This document shows positions 1 through 8,918 of a stretch of DNA of 57,138 bases, in pieces. The position numbers and the translations under genes are program-made. Origin of the DNA: Pseudonocardiaceae bacterium. Its GTDB lineage: Bacteria; Actinomycetota; Actinomycetes; Mycobacteriales; Pseudonocardiaceae. A model generated the notes under the pieces. It saw only the letters and a list, made by a program, of their open reading frames with translations. It ran no database searches and was not told the DNA's origin. Numbering within the stretch: position 1 is the first letter of the stretch; each line of letters begins with the position of its first letter. The DNA lies in assembly GCA_009379845.1 (NCBI GenBank), contig WHSZ01000036.1, forward strand, positions 1-57,138, given 5' to 3'.

Positions 1-100
1 ACGGCCGACCTTGCTTACCGGTACGAACTGGCAGCAAGTCCTCGATCAACACCCACTGATCATCGGAAAGCAACTGAAAACGCGACACACCCGGCAGCAT
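1..100 (-). CDS. IS5-family transposase, N-terminal part (partial)
   Basis: Reading leftward from an ATG at 100-98 gives 33 residues beginning MLPGVSRFQLLSDDQWVLIE and continuing through DLLPVRTGKQGRP to the edge. The pattern DDQWxLIExLLP followed by a GRP stretch is the typical start of IS5-group DDE transposases in actinomycetes, whose N-terminal part binds DNA. The catalytic DDE residues would lie outside the window. The start codon lies close to the presumed inverted repeat, as usual for these elements. The frame is intact as far as it can be read. Confidence 0.75.
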   Translation of the reverse strand, partial: MLPGVSRFQLLSDDQWVLIEDLLPVRTGKQGRP

Positions 101-136
101 CCCAGCCACCGACCGAAACCTTTGTCAGACACGCCC
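1..136 (-). mobile_element. Left-hand fragment of an IS5-like insertion sequence
   Basis: The window opens inside an insertion sequence. On the minus strand a transposase N-terminus runs off the edge. About 20 bases upstream of its start lies GGGCGTGTCTGACAAA (complement of 121-136), which looks like a terminal inverted repeat of actinobacterial IS5-type elements. It abuts CTAG at 136-139, a plausible target site. The other end of the element is outside the window, so the boundary is inferred. Confidence 0.6.
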
Positions 137-286
137 TAGCCGCCTGCGGTGTTGTCGCGCAGCCAGGGTCATGTACCCGGGTCATGCCACGGCCGACCAC
201 AGTGGACGGTGTCGACAGCAACGGAAGTAAAACGGAACCAAGATCCGCTCAGTAACGTGCATGGTGCCTCTGACCTACTATTTTTG

Positions 287-359
<73 letters not shown>

Positions 360-546
360 AACGCGTCTGCGGAGCAATGCCCGCGACGGTGAAACCGTAG
401 CACAGCGCTACCGGCGCTCAGCTGCCGGCTCCCACTTGATGAATCGGGTAACGAATGGAGGTCAACACGCCTTGGGCAGGTGACAGTTCGTGGGGCCTGT
501 CGGGCAAACTATCTCCAAGATAGCCACACTGAGGGGACGGTCACGT

Positions 547-1770
547 ATGTCGGGGTTTGGAGGAGCGAAGCAGCTGCGGCTGAGGGTGGGGCGGCGGTTA
601 CGGATCGTCGGGTTGACCGGAATCACGATCCTCGCGCTCGCTGGTTGCACCGTTTCTCCCACGAATACCGCGGTGTCCGGCGACGAGAAGGAAGAGAAGG
701 CCGCCGCGAAACCCGTGGTGTTGAAGGCGAATCCGCGTGATGGTGCGGCGAATGTCGCACCGGGGGAACCGATCACGGTTTCCGCGCGGCGTGGCACGCT
801 CACCAAGGTCACGTTGACCGGTGAAGACGGCACGCCGGTGAAGGGGAAGCTTTCCGAGGACGGCAAGCGGTGGGTGTCCGCCCAGCCGCTCGGTTACAGC
901 AAGACGTACACGGCCAAGGCGACCGGCGAGAACCCGGATGGCAAGCAGAAGACCACCACCTCGACGTTCACCACCGCCACACCGCAGGCCACCACGACGG
1001 TGTCGGTGAACCCGATGGATGGCGAAACGGTCGGGGTCGGCCAGCCACTGGTGTTCACGTTCAGCACCGACATCCCGGACAAGGCCGCAGCCGAACGTGC
1101 GCTGCGGGTCGCAACCGAACCGGCGACGGACGGTGCCTTCTACTGGTTCGACGACTCGACCGTGCATTGGCGCCCGAAGGAGTACTGGACGTCGGGGACC
1201 AAAGTGGACGTGAACGCCGCGATCTACGGCAAGGATCTCGGTGGCGGCCTTTTCGGGGCGGAGGACCAGCATTCCGCGGTGACCATCGGTGACAAGGTGA
1301 TCGCGATCGCGGACGGCGCGAGCTATCAGATGAAGGTGTCCATCAACGACAAGCCGGTGCGCTCGTTGCCGATCTCGATGGGCCGCCCGGGTTATGACAC
1401 CCCGAGCGGTAAGTATGTGGTGATGAGTGAGCACCAGGGCTACACCATGGATTCCTCGACCTACGGGGTCGCGGTGGACGCCGCGGAGGGCTACCGGATC
1501 TGGGTGGAGATCGCCACCCGGATGTCGAACAGCGGCATCTTCTACCACTCCGCGCCGTGGTCGGTCTACGCGCAGGGCAACACCCACACCAGTCACGGCT
1601 GCATCAATCTCTCGCCGGAGGACTCCCGGTGGCTGCAGAGTGTCTCGAACAAGGGTGACGTGATGATCGTGAAGAACACGGGTGGGCCCGCGCTCGAGCC
1701 AACCGACGGCTGGGGCGACTGGCAGATTCCGTGGCAGGAATGGCTCACCGGCGGTGAGCGCAACAGCTGA
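547..1770 (+). CDS. L,D-transpeptidase lipoprotein (YkuD/Ig type)
   Basis: This protein forms 3-3 cross-links in peptidoglycan on the outer face of the membrane. The start is the ATG at 547, nine bases after GAGGGGA; an upstream in-frame ATG at 490 lacks a ribosome site. The 407-aa product has a basic N-terminus, a hydrophobic stretch and the lipobox LALAGC, with lipidated Cys34. Two bacterial Ig-like domains follow (about 70-250), then a YkuD domain with the motif HTSHGCINLS, whose catalytic cysteine is Cys352. The length and domain order match the mycobacterial and actinomycete Ldt proteins of the LdtMt2 type. It stands alone between two tRNA genes. Substrate and reaction are inferred from the family. 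Confidence 0.93.
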   Translation: MSGFGGAKQLRLRVGRRLRIVGLTGITILALAGCTVSPTNTAVSGDEKEEKAAAKPVVLKANPRDGAANVAPGEPITVSARRGTLTKVTLTGEDGTPVKGKLSEDGKRWVSAQPLGYSKTYTAKATGENPDGKQKTTTSTFTTATPQATTTVSVNPMDGETVGVGQPLVFTFSTDIPDKAAAERALRVATEPATDGAFYWFDDSTVHWRPKEYWTSGTKVDVNAAIYGKDLGGGLFGAEDQHSAVTIGDKVIAIADGASYQMKVSINDKPVRSLPISMGRPGYDTPSGKYVVMSEHQGYTMDSSTYGVAVDAAEGYRIWVEIATRMSNSGIFYHSAPWSVYAQGNTHTSHGCINLSPEDSRWLQSVSNKGDVMIVKNTGGPALEPTDGWGDWQIPWQEWLTGGERNS

Positions 1771-1878
1771 TCGCCGCACCGGATTGCCAGAACGGCACGC
1801 TCGGTACCACCCAACCGGCGCTGATCAACACACAACCGCACCACGCTGGTTCGCAAGGAGCTCGCACCGTGGGGGCCT

Positions 1879-1938
1879 GCGGGGGCTCGGCCCCCGCAAA
1901 GACATCAAGACGCCGGGAAGGTGGCCCAAAGGGCCACC
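1879..1938. terminator. Two adjacent hairpins between convergent Ldt and tRNA-His genes
   Basis: GCGGGGGC-TCG-GCCCCCGC (1879-1897) and GGTGGCCC-AAA-GGGCCACC (1920-1938) each form a perfect 8-bp stem. They lie between the end of the L,D-transpeptidase gene and the 3' end of tRNA-His on the other strand. No long T-run follows, as is common in high-GC actinomycetes. They probably terminate transcription from both sides. Confidence 0.6.
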
Positions 1939-1950
1939 AAACAAGCGGAA

Positions 1951-2026
1951 TGGGGTGAGTGACGGGACTCGAACCCGCGACTTCCTGGACCACAACCAGG
2001 TGCTCTACCAGCTGAGCTACACCCAC
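1951..2026 (-). tRNA. tRNA-His (anticodon GTG), CCA encoded
   Basis: Minus-strand cloverleaf: acceptor GTGGGTG pairs with CACTCAC, D-arm GCTC/GAGC, anticodon stem CCTGG/CCAGG with loop TTGTGGT (anticodon GTG), T-arm GCGGG-TTCGAGT-CCCGT. The discriminator is C73 and a G stands at -1 (2027), both hallmarks of histidine tRNA. A genomic CCA follows (1953-1951). The adjacency to oligoribonuclease is common in actinobacteria. Confidence 0.96.
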
Positions 2027-2090
2027 CATGGAGCTGCGACAGCAGCGAAGAACATGGTAGCTGGCTCGCGAATCCACGGTCGAACCGGGA

Positions 2091-2714
2091 TCAGCCGGCC
2101 GCCTCGCCCTCGGCGGCGTGCTGCGCCAGCTCGGCCGCGACCGCCCTGGCTTCCTCGCTGCTCGGTCCCGGCTGTTGCACGAACGCGGTGCGCCGGTAGT
2201 ACTCGAGCTCGCCGATGGATTCCCAGATGTCGGCGAGCGCGCGGTGCGCGAGCCCCTTCTCCGGCTTGGCGTAGTAGATCCGCGGGTACCACCTGCGCAC
2301 GATTTCCTTGATCGACGACACGTCCACCATGCGGTAATGCAGGTGCGCGTCCAGCGTGGGCATGTCCCGTGCCAGGAACCCACGGTCGGTGGCGATCGAG
2401 TTGCCGGCAAGTGGCGCGGTCATCGGGTCCGGCACGTGTTGCCGGACGTAGTCGAGCACCTGCTGCTCCGCTTCGGGGACCGTCAGCGAGGAACGGCGTA
2501 CTTCCTCGGTGAGCCCGGACTTCGTGTGCATGTCGCGCACCACCTCGGGCATCCCGTCCAGCGCCGTGTCCTCGGCGTGAATCACCAGATCGACGCCCTC
2601 CCCGAGGACGTTCAGCTCGGCATCGGTCACCAGGGCCGCGATTTCGATCAACGCGTCCTTGCCGAGGTCGAGCCCGGTCATTTCGCAGTCGATCCACACC
2701 AGACGCTCCGTCAC
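2091..2714 (-). CDS. orn: Oligoribonuclease
   Basis: A 3'-5' exoribonuclease of the DEDDh family that degrades 2-5-nt RNA (nanoRNA and pGpG) to mononucleotides in the cytoplasm. The product begins [20 protein letters not shown], carrying the first DEDD acidic pair (DCE); [11 protein letters not shown] near the C-terminus supplies the catalytic His and last Asp. With the GTG start at 2714 the length is about 207 aa, right for Orn. The frame is open farther upstream to an ATG at 2810, but that ATG lies inside a long palindrome (2763-2811), so the extra 32 residues are almost certainly untranslated. A start at 2744 is possible but less likely. tRNA-His lies just downstream. Confidence 0.93.
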   Translation of the reverse strand: MTERLVWIDCEMTGLDLGKDALIEIAALVTDAELNVLGEGVDLVIHAEDTALDGMPEVVRDMHTKSGLTEEVRRSSLTVPEAEQQVLDYVRQHVPDPMTAPLAGNSIATDRGFLARDMPTLDAHLHYRMVDVSSIKEIVRRWYPRIYYAKPEKGLAHRALADIWESIGELEYYRRTAFVQQPGPSSEEARAVAAELAQHAAEGEAAG

Positions 2715-2762
2715 CCCGCTGAGCTTAATCAACGCCCCTGTCATTCCCGGCGCGGAGGTTTC

Positions 2763-2811
2763 CGTGAAGGCCACCTTACGGGCGTTCAACGCCCGTAAGG
2801 TGGCCTTCACG
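2763..2811. repeat. 49-bp near-perfect palindrome (24-bp arms), intergenic hairpin
   Basis: The left arm starts GTGAAGGCCACCTTACGGGC at 2764. The right arm is its exact complement up to 2810, extended by one C-G pair to 2763 and 2811, with a single unpaired base at 2787. It lies between the end of the SDR fusion gene (2816) and the probable orn start, where it can act as a strong terminator for the upstream minus-strand gene. A degenerate copy follows the GMC oxidoreductase gene at 10711, so this is a dispersed element rather than a one-off hairpin. Confidence 0.9.
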
Positions 2812-2815
2812 ACAA

Positions 2816-4792
2816 CTAGAGGCGGCGCCAGAGCAGGCGGGTCGCGGTGGCGGCCAGCGCGGGCAGCGGGCGCTTGCGTTCCCTGGCCTCGGGCGCGGAT
2901 TCGGCGGTCACGCCGTAGCCAAGATGTGCCACGGTCCGCGCCGCCCGTGGCGCGAGGATGCGAGCGAGCTCGAGCACGGTACCGGTCGGCCCGGTGATCG
3001 TCTCCGGATGGCGTACCAGTGCACGGAGCACCAACCGTGCCGCCTTCTCAGGGCTGACGGCTGGCATCGCGCGGTACGCGGGGGTCGCCTCGATCATCGG
3101 GGTACGCACCAGCGGCATCCGGACGGACGTGCAGGTCACGTTGTCGCCAAGGAGTTCGTTGTTGGCCACCCGCCCGAACATCTCCAGTGCGGACTTCGAC
3201 GCGAGGTACGCGGAGAACCGCGGGGTGGTGACCTGCGTGCCCATGGTCGTCACGTTCACGATGCGCCCGAACCGGCGCTCGCGCATGTGCGGGAGCAGGC
3301 CGAGGATCAGCCGCATCGGTCCGAAGTAGTTCAACGCCATGGTGCGCTCGAAGTCGTGCAGCCGGTCAACGGACAGATGCACCGAGCGGCGGATGGATCG
3401 GCCCGCGTTGTTCACCAGCATGTCCACCGTGCCGTGCTCGATCAGCACCTGCTTGATCAGCCCCTCGACCGCCTCGTCCTCGGTGAGATCGCACGGGTAG
3501 GCCGCCGCGCGCCCACCGGCCGCGACGATCTCGTCCCTGAGTTCCTCCAGCTGCGTGCTTCGCCGTGCGACGAGCAGCGCCACCGCGCCACGCCGTGCCA
3601 CCTCACGGGCGCTCGCCCTGCCGATCCCGGAGGACGCGCCGGTGATCAGCACGACGCGGCCGTACAGCGGCCCGCGCGGGTCCGGTCGGCGCGCCCGGTC
3701 GGGGTCGAGGTGCCGCCGCCAGTACCGGTACAACACGTCGGCGTAGTCGCCGAGCGCGGGCACCTCCAGCCCGCTGCCGGCCAGCGCCGCCCTGGTCGCC
3801 GTCGAATCGAAGGTGCCGGCGAAGCTCAGGTGCGGCACCACGTCCGCGGGCACGCCCAGCTCGCCGAGCACCGCGCGTACGGAGCCGGCCAGTTGCCCCG
3901 CGCCGGACGCGGCGAACCGGCCGAGCGCACGCACCGAACGCCGTGCGGGAGCGGATATCCAGCCCGGCGTGCTCGCCCGGATCCGGGGTGCTCCCGCGGC
4001 GCGAGCGAACGCGTTGTACACCTCGCCGATCGGTTGCGGCTCGGGATTCACCAGGTGATAGGTCGCGCCGGACGGTGTGTCGGCGTGCATCAGATGGACG
4101 ATCGCGTCCGCGACGTAGTCCACCGGCACGATGTTGGACGCCCCGAGATCCGGCGCGATCAACGGAAGCGCGTCGGGTAGCCGGCGCAGCCAGGAAATCG
4201 CCGGCAGGAAGTAGTAAGGACCGTCCACCTTGTCCATCTCGCCGGTTCGGGAATCACCGACGATGGCCGACGGGCGGTAGACCCGCCACGGCACCCGGCG
4301 CTGCTCCCGCACCAGACGTTCCGCGTCGAACTTCGTGGCGTGGTAAGCCGACGGCAGTCGCTGGCCGAGGTCGAAATCCGTTTCGCTGAACTGCCCTTCG
4401 TGTTCGCCGGCGACCGCGACCGACGACACGTGGTGCAAGGTGGCGCCGACCAGGGACGCGAGCGAGATCACGCTGCCGGTGCCCGAGACGTTGGTGACCC
4501 GGTTGATCTCCTCGTCAGCGGTGAAGTCATAGATCGCGCCGAGGTGTACCACGTGGTCGAGGCGGCTGGGGAGCTCATCGAGGTTCACGCCGAGATCCGG
4601 CGCGGTGAGATTACCGGGTACCGGGACTACCCGGTCCCCGTTCGGCCAGCCGGCCGTGAGGTCCGTCAGCCGGTGCTGGGATGCCGGACGCACCAGCGCG
4701 TAGACGGCTTCGCAATCCGCCCTGTCGAGCAACCGCCGGACCACGTGACGCCCGAGAAAGCCGGTTGCTCCGGTCACGAAGTAGCGGGTCAT
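2816..4792 (-). CDS. Two-domain fatty acyl-CoA reductase / short-chain dehydrogenase (AcrA1-like)
   Basis: 658 aa with two NAD(P)-binding dehydrogenase domains. Residues 1-360 are an extended SDR of the male-sterility/epimerase type: TGATGFLG at 7-14 and active-site YHATK (Y150, K154). Residues 376-600 are a classical [11 protein letters not shown] at 384-391, NNAG at 461-464 and YLASK (Y529, K533). This order matches the mycobacterial protein AcrA1, proposed to reduce fatty acyl-CoA to aldehyde or alcohol. That gives a likely role in wax or fatty alcohol metabolism, inferred from the family. Both catalytic pairs are intact. The gene ends just before the 49-bp palindrome. Confidence 0.85.
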   Translation of the reverse strand: MTRYFVTGATGFLGRHVVRRLLDRADCEAVYALVRPASQHRLTDLTAGWPNGDRVVPVPGNLTAPDLGVNLDELPSRLDHVVHLGAIYDFTADEEINRVTNVSGTGSVISLASLVGATLHHVSSVAVAGEHEGQFSETDFDLGQRLPSAYHATKFDAERLVREQRRVPWRVYRPSAIVGDSRTGEMDKVDGPYYFLPAISWLRRLPDALPLIAPDLGASNIVPVDYVADAIVHLMHADTPSGATYHLVNPEPQPIGEVYNAFARAAGAPRIRASTPGWISAPARRSVRALGRFAASGAGQLAGSVRAVLGELGVPADVVPHLSFAGTFDSTATRAALAGSGLEVPALGDYADVLYRYWRRHLDPDRARRPDPRGPLYGRVVLITGASSGIGRASAREVARRGAVALLVARRSTQLEELRDEIVAAGGRAAAYPCDLTEDEAVEGLIKQVLIEHGTVDMLVNNAGRSIRRSVHLSVDRLHDFERTMALNYFGPMRLILGLLPHMRERRFGRIVNVTTMGTQVTTPRFSAYLASKSALEMFGRVANNELLGDNVTCTSVRMPLVRTPMIEATPAYRAMPAVSPEKAARLVLRALVRHPETITGPTGTVLELARILAPRAARTVAHLGYGVTAESAPEARERKRPLPALAATATRLLWRRL

Positions 4793-4838
4793 GCCGTGAT
4801 GATGCCACTATCTACCTGCGGGTAGGAAACCACCCGGC

Positions 4839-5051
4839 TCAATGTCGGTGCTGTGCGGGATCGTGGGAGACGGACAGCACCGCGTCGCGAAGCGCCGCGC
4901 GCAGCCTGCCGACATCCAGCGGAGCGAGGACCGCGGCTTCGCCGGGCGGGGCCACCACCACGATCCGGCCGCGGCTCACCGCCACGGTCAGATCTCGCTT
5001 CCGCCCAGCGAGGTCGTGGCAACTGATCGACCACTCATCTGGCAAGTTCAC
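4839..5051 (-). CDS. Small conserved-looking protein of unknown function (70 aa)
   Basis: The GTG at 5051 is preceded by a clear GGAGG with about six bases spacing, which favours this start over a much longer upstream reading. The product is 70 aa and contains SCHDLAGRKRDLTVAVSRGR and a C-terminal helix-like segment (VGRLRAALRDAVLS). There is no signal peptide and no membrane segment. Its start overlaps the stop codon of the extended reading frame of the upstream transporter (GTGA). I do not recognise the family. Codon bias and the ribosome site support it as real. Confidence 0.6.
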   Translation of the reverse strand: MNLPDEWSISCHDLAGRKRDLTVAVSRGRIVVVAPPGEAAVLAPLDVGRLRAALRDAVLSVSHDPAQHRH

Positions 5052-6523
5052 GTCCGACCTCCACGGTGTGCCGTGATGCGTCTCCTTCGGGTCACGCCAT
5101 CCTTGTGACGAGTGATCACGGTCAACATGACGAGGAGCTCGGCAAGTCTTTCTGCAACTTGCTGATAATAAACCTGACCAGTTCGATGGGCGCAACGGTC
5201 AATTCGTTTAGTTACGAAGAATGTGCTCCCGCTTCCGCCGGGGCGGTGCGCTGCTCGCGCCGAGCGTCGCGGCGGGCGGCCACTTCCTGGTCGGCAGCGG
5301 AGGCGGGCGCACCCCCTGGTCAGCGTGCCGAACACGGTCAGCCCGGCGATCGCGAGCCCGGCCATCACCACGGCCATCGGAAGCGCGGAGGATTCCCCGG
5401 CGAGGCCGACCAGCGGCGCGGCCACCCCGCCGACCACGAACTGCAACACGCCGAGCAACGCCGAGGCGCTGCCAGCGGTTCGCGGGTGCGCGCCGAGCGC
5501 GAGAGCCGTCGCGTTCGGCATCACGAAACCGTTCGCGGACACCAGCAGGAACAGCGGAGGCAGGATCGCGGCGAGGCCGATCTCGCTGAGCGCCGCGATC
5601 ACCAGCCCGATCCCGCCGACGTTGGCCATCACCAGTCCGGTGGTCAGCAGCCTGCGCTCGGAAAACCGGCCCACGATGCGCCCGTTCAACTGACCGAGTG
5701 CCACCAGCCCGAGCGAGTTGACGCCGAACACGATGCTGTAGGCCTGCGGGCTGAGCCCGTAGATGCCCTGCAACACGAACGCCGAGCCGGAGATGTAGGC
5801 GAAGATCGCGGCGAACATCAGGCCGCAGGACAACCCATATCCCACGAACAGCCGATCGGTGAGCAACCCGCCGAACACCCGAAGGGTCCGGGAGATCCGG
5901 GCGGGGGTACGTCGCGCGGCAGGCAGGGTCTCCGGCAACCACAGGGCGGTGACGATCAGCAACATCGCGCCGAACCCGCCGAGCAGCACGAACACGCCCC
6001 GCCATGAGGTGAACTGCAGTACCTGTCCACCGAGCACTGGCGCCAGGATCGGGGCGAGCCCGGTAACCAGCATCAGGTTGGAGAAGAACTTGGTCATCGC
6101 GGTGCCGGAGAACAGGTCTCGCACGGCCGCCCTGGCGATCACCATCCCGGCTGCCACTCCGATCGCCTGCAGCGCCCGAAGCCCCACCAGCATCTCGACC
6201 GATGGCGCCAGCGCGCAGAGTAAGGACAGCGTGGTGTAGATGCTCAGCCCGACGAGCAGCGGCCTGCGCCTACCGAACGAATCGCTCAGTGGCCCGGCGA
6301 GGATCTGTCCGAGTGCGATACCGATCAGGCACGCGGTCAGGGTCAGCTGTACGGACGATGCGGTGGTGGACAGCTCGCCGGCGATGGTCGGCAGCGCCGG
6401 GAGGTACATGTCGATGGATAACGGTCCGAGGGCGGTGAGCCCGCCAAGGATGAGTGCGAACCGCACCTTGGAACGTCGGGATATGTGAGTCGTCGCTGGC
6501 TGAGTCGCTGTCTGCGTCGTCAT
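5048..6523 (-). CDS. Bcr/CflA-type MFS multidrug exporter (DHA1), C-terminus probably frameshifted
   Basis: A 12-helix proton-driven exporter. The start ATG is at 6523. Residues 20-400 hold the transporter core, with the family hallmark LGPLSIDMYLPALP in helix 1 and the loop 2-3 motif GPLSDSFGRRRPLL. After VFGTLTRG (about residue 400, the normal family length) the open frame continues for some 90 Arg-rich residues with no typical character. Moving one base at the C5 tract 5312-5316 (G5 on the coding strand) gives instead VRPPPLPTRKWPPAATLG and a stop at 5208, with good codon bias. A one-base indel, real or in the assembly, is likely. It diverges from the PucR regulator gene, which may control it. 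Confidence 0.88.
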   Translation of the reverse strand: MTTQTATQPATTHISRRSKVRFALILGGLTALGPLSIDMYLPALPTIAGELSTTASSVQLTLTACLIGIALGQILAGPLSDSFGRRRPLLVGLSIYTTLSLLCALAPSVEMLVGLRALQAIGVAAGMVIARAAVRDLFSGTAMTKFFSNLMLVTGLAPILAPVLGGQVLQFTSWRGVFVLLGGFGAMLLIVTALWLPETLPAARRTPARISRTLRVFGGLLTDRLFVGYGLSCGLMFAAIFAYISGSAFVLQGIYGLSPQAYSIVFGVNSLGLVALGQLNGRIVGRFSERRLLTTGLVMANVGGIGLVIAALSEIGLAAILPPLFLLVSANGFVMPNATALALGAHPRTAGSASALLGVLQFVVGGVAAPLVGLAGESSALPMAVVMAGLAIAGLTVFGTLTRGCARLRCRPGSGRPPRRSARAAHRPGGSGSTFFVTKRIDRCAHRTGQVYYQQVAERLAELLVMLTVITRHKDGVTRRRRITAHRGGRT

Positions 6524-6531
6524 CCCGCTCC

Positions 6532-6546
6532 CACGGTCCAACCGTG
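6532..6546. promoter_or_regulatory. Inverted repeat upstream of the MFS exporter, possible operator
   Basis: CACGGT-CCA-ACCGTG is a perfect 6-bp inverted repeat nine bases upstream of the exporter start, in the intergenic space shared with the divergent PucR gene. Its position suits an operator or a leader hairpin. No binding protein can be assigned from sequence alone. Confidence 0.3.
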
Positions 6547-6685
6547 CTCGTGAACTGCCCCAGATACGTGGTCCCCTGCCCGTGGCGAAAAACCCCTTAG
6601 CAATGGCAAGTATTCCACCTGTGACGTGTCGCACGGCATGATCTCCAGTTGCGGACGGGAGACAGCGCGGTGACAAGGAGGCGAC

Positions 6686-7915
6686 GTGGCCGACCTCGCG
6701 CAGCGATTGGCGCGCGGGCTGCTCGAGCGGCTCGACGCACTGACCGACGAGCTGGTGAGCGACATTCGCGGGGAGAACGGCGGCTACCAGGAGCAGGGCA
6801 GGGTGTCGTCTGCCGACCTGTGGGGCTCCTGCCGGGACAACATGGAGCGCGTCATGCAGATCCTGGAGGGCAGCGTGCCGGGTGGCGGCGACGGGCACGA
6901 CGCGGCCAGGTTCACCGGCACCCGGCGTGCCGAGCAGCGCGTGCCGCTGGATGCCCTGCTGCGGTCCTACCGGTTCGGCGGCCGGGTGATCTGGCGCGGC
7001 ATGGCCGAGCTGGCCAGGCACGACGAGGAGCTCGACCGGGAGCAGCTGCTGGACCTCGCGACCCGGCTGTGGACCGTGGTCGACGAGATGTCACTCGAGG
7101 TCAGCAAGGCCTACCGGCGCACCGAGGAGCGGCTGCACCAGCTGGATGCGGAACGCCGGCACGCGCTGATCGAAGGGCTGCTCGGTGGCCGCGCGCGGGA
7201 AGCGGCGTTCGCGGAGCAGGTGGCCACCGAACTCGGGTTCGAAGCGGACGGCGACTACCTGGTGCTGGTCATCGAGCTCGCCGCGGACGGCACCTCAGGC
7301 ATCGCGACCCCGGAGGACGCGCTTGCCGTGCACGGGCTGCGGTCGGTGTGGCAACGCCGAGGGCAGACCACCGTCGGCTTGATCGCGCTCGGGCAGCGGG
7401 ACGCCGCCGGCGTGCTGAACATTCTCAAGCCGGGGGTACGTGCCCGCGCGGGGGTCGGGCCCGCGGCCAGGGGGCTGGCGGAGATCGGCGTGGCACACGA
7501 TTTCGCCCTGGTCGCGCTTCGTACGCTGCCCGCGGGCGAGGTCGGGATCGCCGAGCTGGACGAGCACCTGCCGGAGGCGCTGCTCACCCGGTCACCCGAG
7601 CTCGCCGACCGGCTGATCGACGCGGTGCTCGGGCCGGTGTTGCGGCTGCCGACCGCCGAGCGGGACGTGCTGCTGGAAACCCTGACCGTCTGGCTCGACG
7701 TGAACGGCTCCATGGCGGCCGCGGCGTCCCGGCTGTACTGCCATCGCAACACGGTGCTGAACCGAATGCGCCGGCTCGAGCGGTTGCTCGGCCGAACCGT
7801 TGCCGGCCGCCGCAATTACATGACCTTGTCGTTTGCCCTGCTCGCGCTGGGTTTGCGGGACGTGGGTGACCGGTCTGCACAACGAGGGAGCGGTGAATCT
7901 AGGCATTTGGCCTAG
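6686..7915 (+). CDS. PucR-family transcriptional regulator
   Basis: A cytoplasmic DNA-binding regulator. The GTG start at 6686 follows AAGGAGG with correct spacing. The product is 409 aa. The N-terminal half (about 1-170) is helical and resembles the RsbRD-like N-domain of such regulators. The middle is the GGDEF-like PucR domain (about 170-300). The C-terminus (about 330-385) is the PucR/CdaR helix-turn-helix, with the signature AAASRLYCHRNTVLNRMRRL. Members usually activate or repress neighbouring catabolic or transport genes. Here the neighbours are the divergent exporter and the downstream Tat/GMC oxidoreductase pair. The ligand is unknown. Confidence 0.9.
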   Translation: MADLAQRLARGLLERLDALTDELVSDIRGENGGYQEQGRVSSADLWGSCRDNMERVMQILEGSVPGGGDGHDAARFTGTRRAEQRVPLDALLRSYRFGGRVIWRGMAELARHDEELDREQLLDLATRLWTVVDEMSLEVSKAYRRTEERLHQLDAERRHALIEGLLGGRAREAAFAEQVATELGFEADGDYLVLVIELAADGTSGIATPEDALAVHGLRSVWQRRGQTTVGLIALGQRDAAGVLNILKPGVRARAGVGPAARGLAEIGVAHDFALVALRTLPAGEVGIAELDEHLPEALLTRSPELADRLIDAVLGPVLRLPTAERDVLLETLTVWLDVNGSMAAAASRLYCHRNTVLNRMRRLERLLGRTVAGRRNYMTLSFALLALGLRDVGDRSAQRGSGESRHLA

Positions 7916-7941
7916 TGCGCTTGCGCCCATTGGCTGATATT

Positions 7942-7970
7942 CACACTGTGTTCGCAATCACACCGGTGTG
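7942..7970. promoter_or_regulatory. Paired CACA/TGTG palindromes upstream of the Tat-GMC operon
   Basis: ACAC-T-GTGT (7943-7951) and the perfect 12-bp palindrome CACACCGGTGTG (7959-7970) lie about 1.5 helical turns apart, in the 120-bp gap between the PucR gene and the Tat-exported protein gene. Two similar palindromes in one promoter region suggest a regulator site; PucR is the obvious candidate. This is inference. Confidence 0.4.
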
Positions 7971-8036
7971 GTTGGTCCGTGCGGGTGCGGTTGCGGGCTG
8001 CTCCCGAATTCGCGACCCACCACGGAGATGGCGAAC

Positions 8037-8918
8037 ATGACAACCCCGCACTACCTGGCGAGGCGGGCATTCCTGGCACGGATCGGCGTGCTCGGTGCCG
8101 CCGTCGGCGCCGGCGGACTCCTGCCAAGCGCGGCACTGGCGCAGCCGCCCAATCCGCTCGAGAACGTGGTCGGGCTGCTGCGTCCGGTGCTGGCCGAACT
8201 GGCACGAGACACCATGAACGGCCTGACGGTCTTCGCCTGCCCCGGCCCCGACGAGTACTCCAAGGCGCAGGGCACGCCGCGGGCCGAGCCGGGCGCGATG
8301 GAAGCCAAGACCACCGACTTCATGATGGAAGCCCTGGACAACTTCGTCCCGTTCCCTGACGAGCTGGCCAGGCCGGTCACGGCGGCGCTGGCCACCGGGC
8401 TGGCGGACACCGGTGTCCCGCTTCCGGGGATCGACGCGCTAGCGAGCGAAGTGGGAACCCTCGACAAGGCGCTCGGCTCGCTGCTGCGAAACGATGCCAC
8501 GATCCCGCTCTCCCTGCCGATCGCCTCGACACTGAACCTGGTCGCCACCGCGGTGAACCCGGCGACCACGAACGGGCCGTTCGTTTCCCCGTTCGCGCGG
8601 CTGTCCTACGAGGAGAAGGCCAAGGCTTTCGAGATCATCGAGGCGCCTGCGGCCGAGCTGGTGTCTACATTGGACGTCAATCTGCCTGAACCGCTCAGCG
8701 ACTCGGTTTCCGGGTTGCTCAAGTTCGTCGGCGGCGCGCTGCTTGAGTTCGCCACCTTCGGTTCGTACAGCGAGTACGCGGTCTTCGATCCGGGGACCAA
8801 GCAGCTCACCGACCGCCCGGTCGGCTGGCAACTGTCCGGCTACCAGCCGAACGGGCCGGTCGAGGGCTGGGACGAGTTCATCGGGTACTACCAGGACCGC
8901 ACGGAGGTGCACGACTGA
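8037..8918 (+). CDS. Tat-exported partner protein of the GMC oxidoreductase
   Basis: 293 aa. The ATG at 8037 is chosen because GGAG lies ten bases upstream; the ATG at 8028 is too close to it. The N-terminus has a twin-arginine signal (ARRAFLARIG, then a hydrophobic stretch, cleavage probably after ALA near residue 35). The mature part contains no motif I can name. Its stop overlaps the start of the GMC oxidoreductase gene (TGATG), so the two are co-translated. Small Tat-exported subunits are known to escort large GMC-type dehydrogenases (as in gluconate 2-dehydrogenase). This protein probably plays the same part, though its sequence does not prove it. Confidence 0.75.
   Translation: MTTPHYLARRAFLARIGVLGAAVGAGGLLPSAALAQPPNPLENVVGLLRPVLAELARDTMNGLTVFACPGPDEYSKAQGTPRAEPGAMEAKTTDFMMEALDNFVPFPDELARPVTAALATGLADTGVPLPGIDALASEVGTLDKALGSLLRNDATIPLSLPIASTLNLVATAVNPATTNGPFVSPFARLSYEEKAKAFEIIEAPAAELVSTLDVNLPEPLSDSVSGLLKFVGGALLEFATFGSYSEYAVFDPGTKQLTDRPVGWQLSGYQPNGPVEGWDEFIGYYQDRTEVHD

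Noticed and set aside
2659..2997. Plus-strand frame through the palindrome giving [20 protein letters not shown] residues
   Set aside because: It is a translation of the palindromic repeat and of antisense sequence. It has no ribosome site and no natural codon bias.
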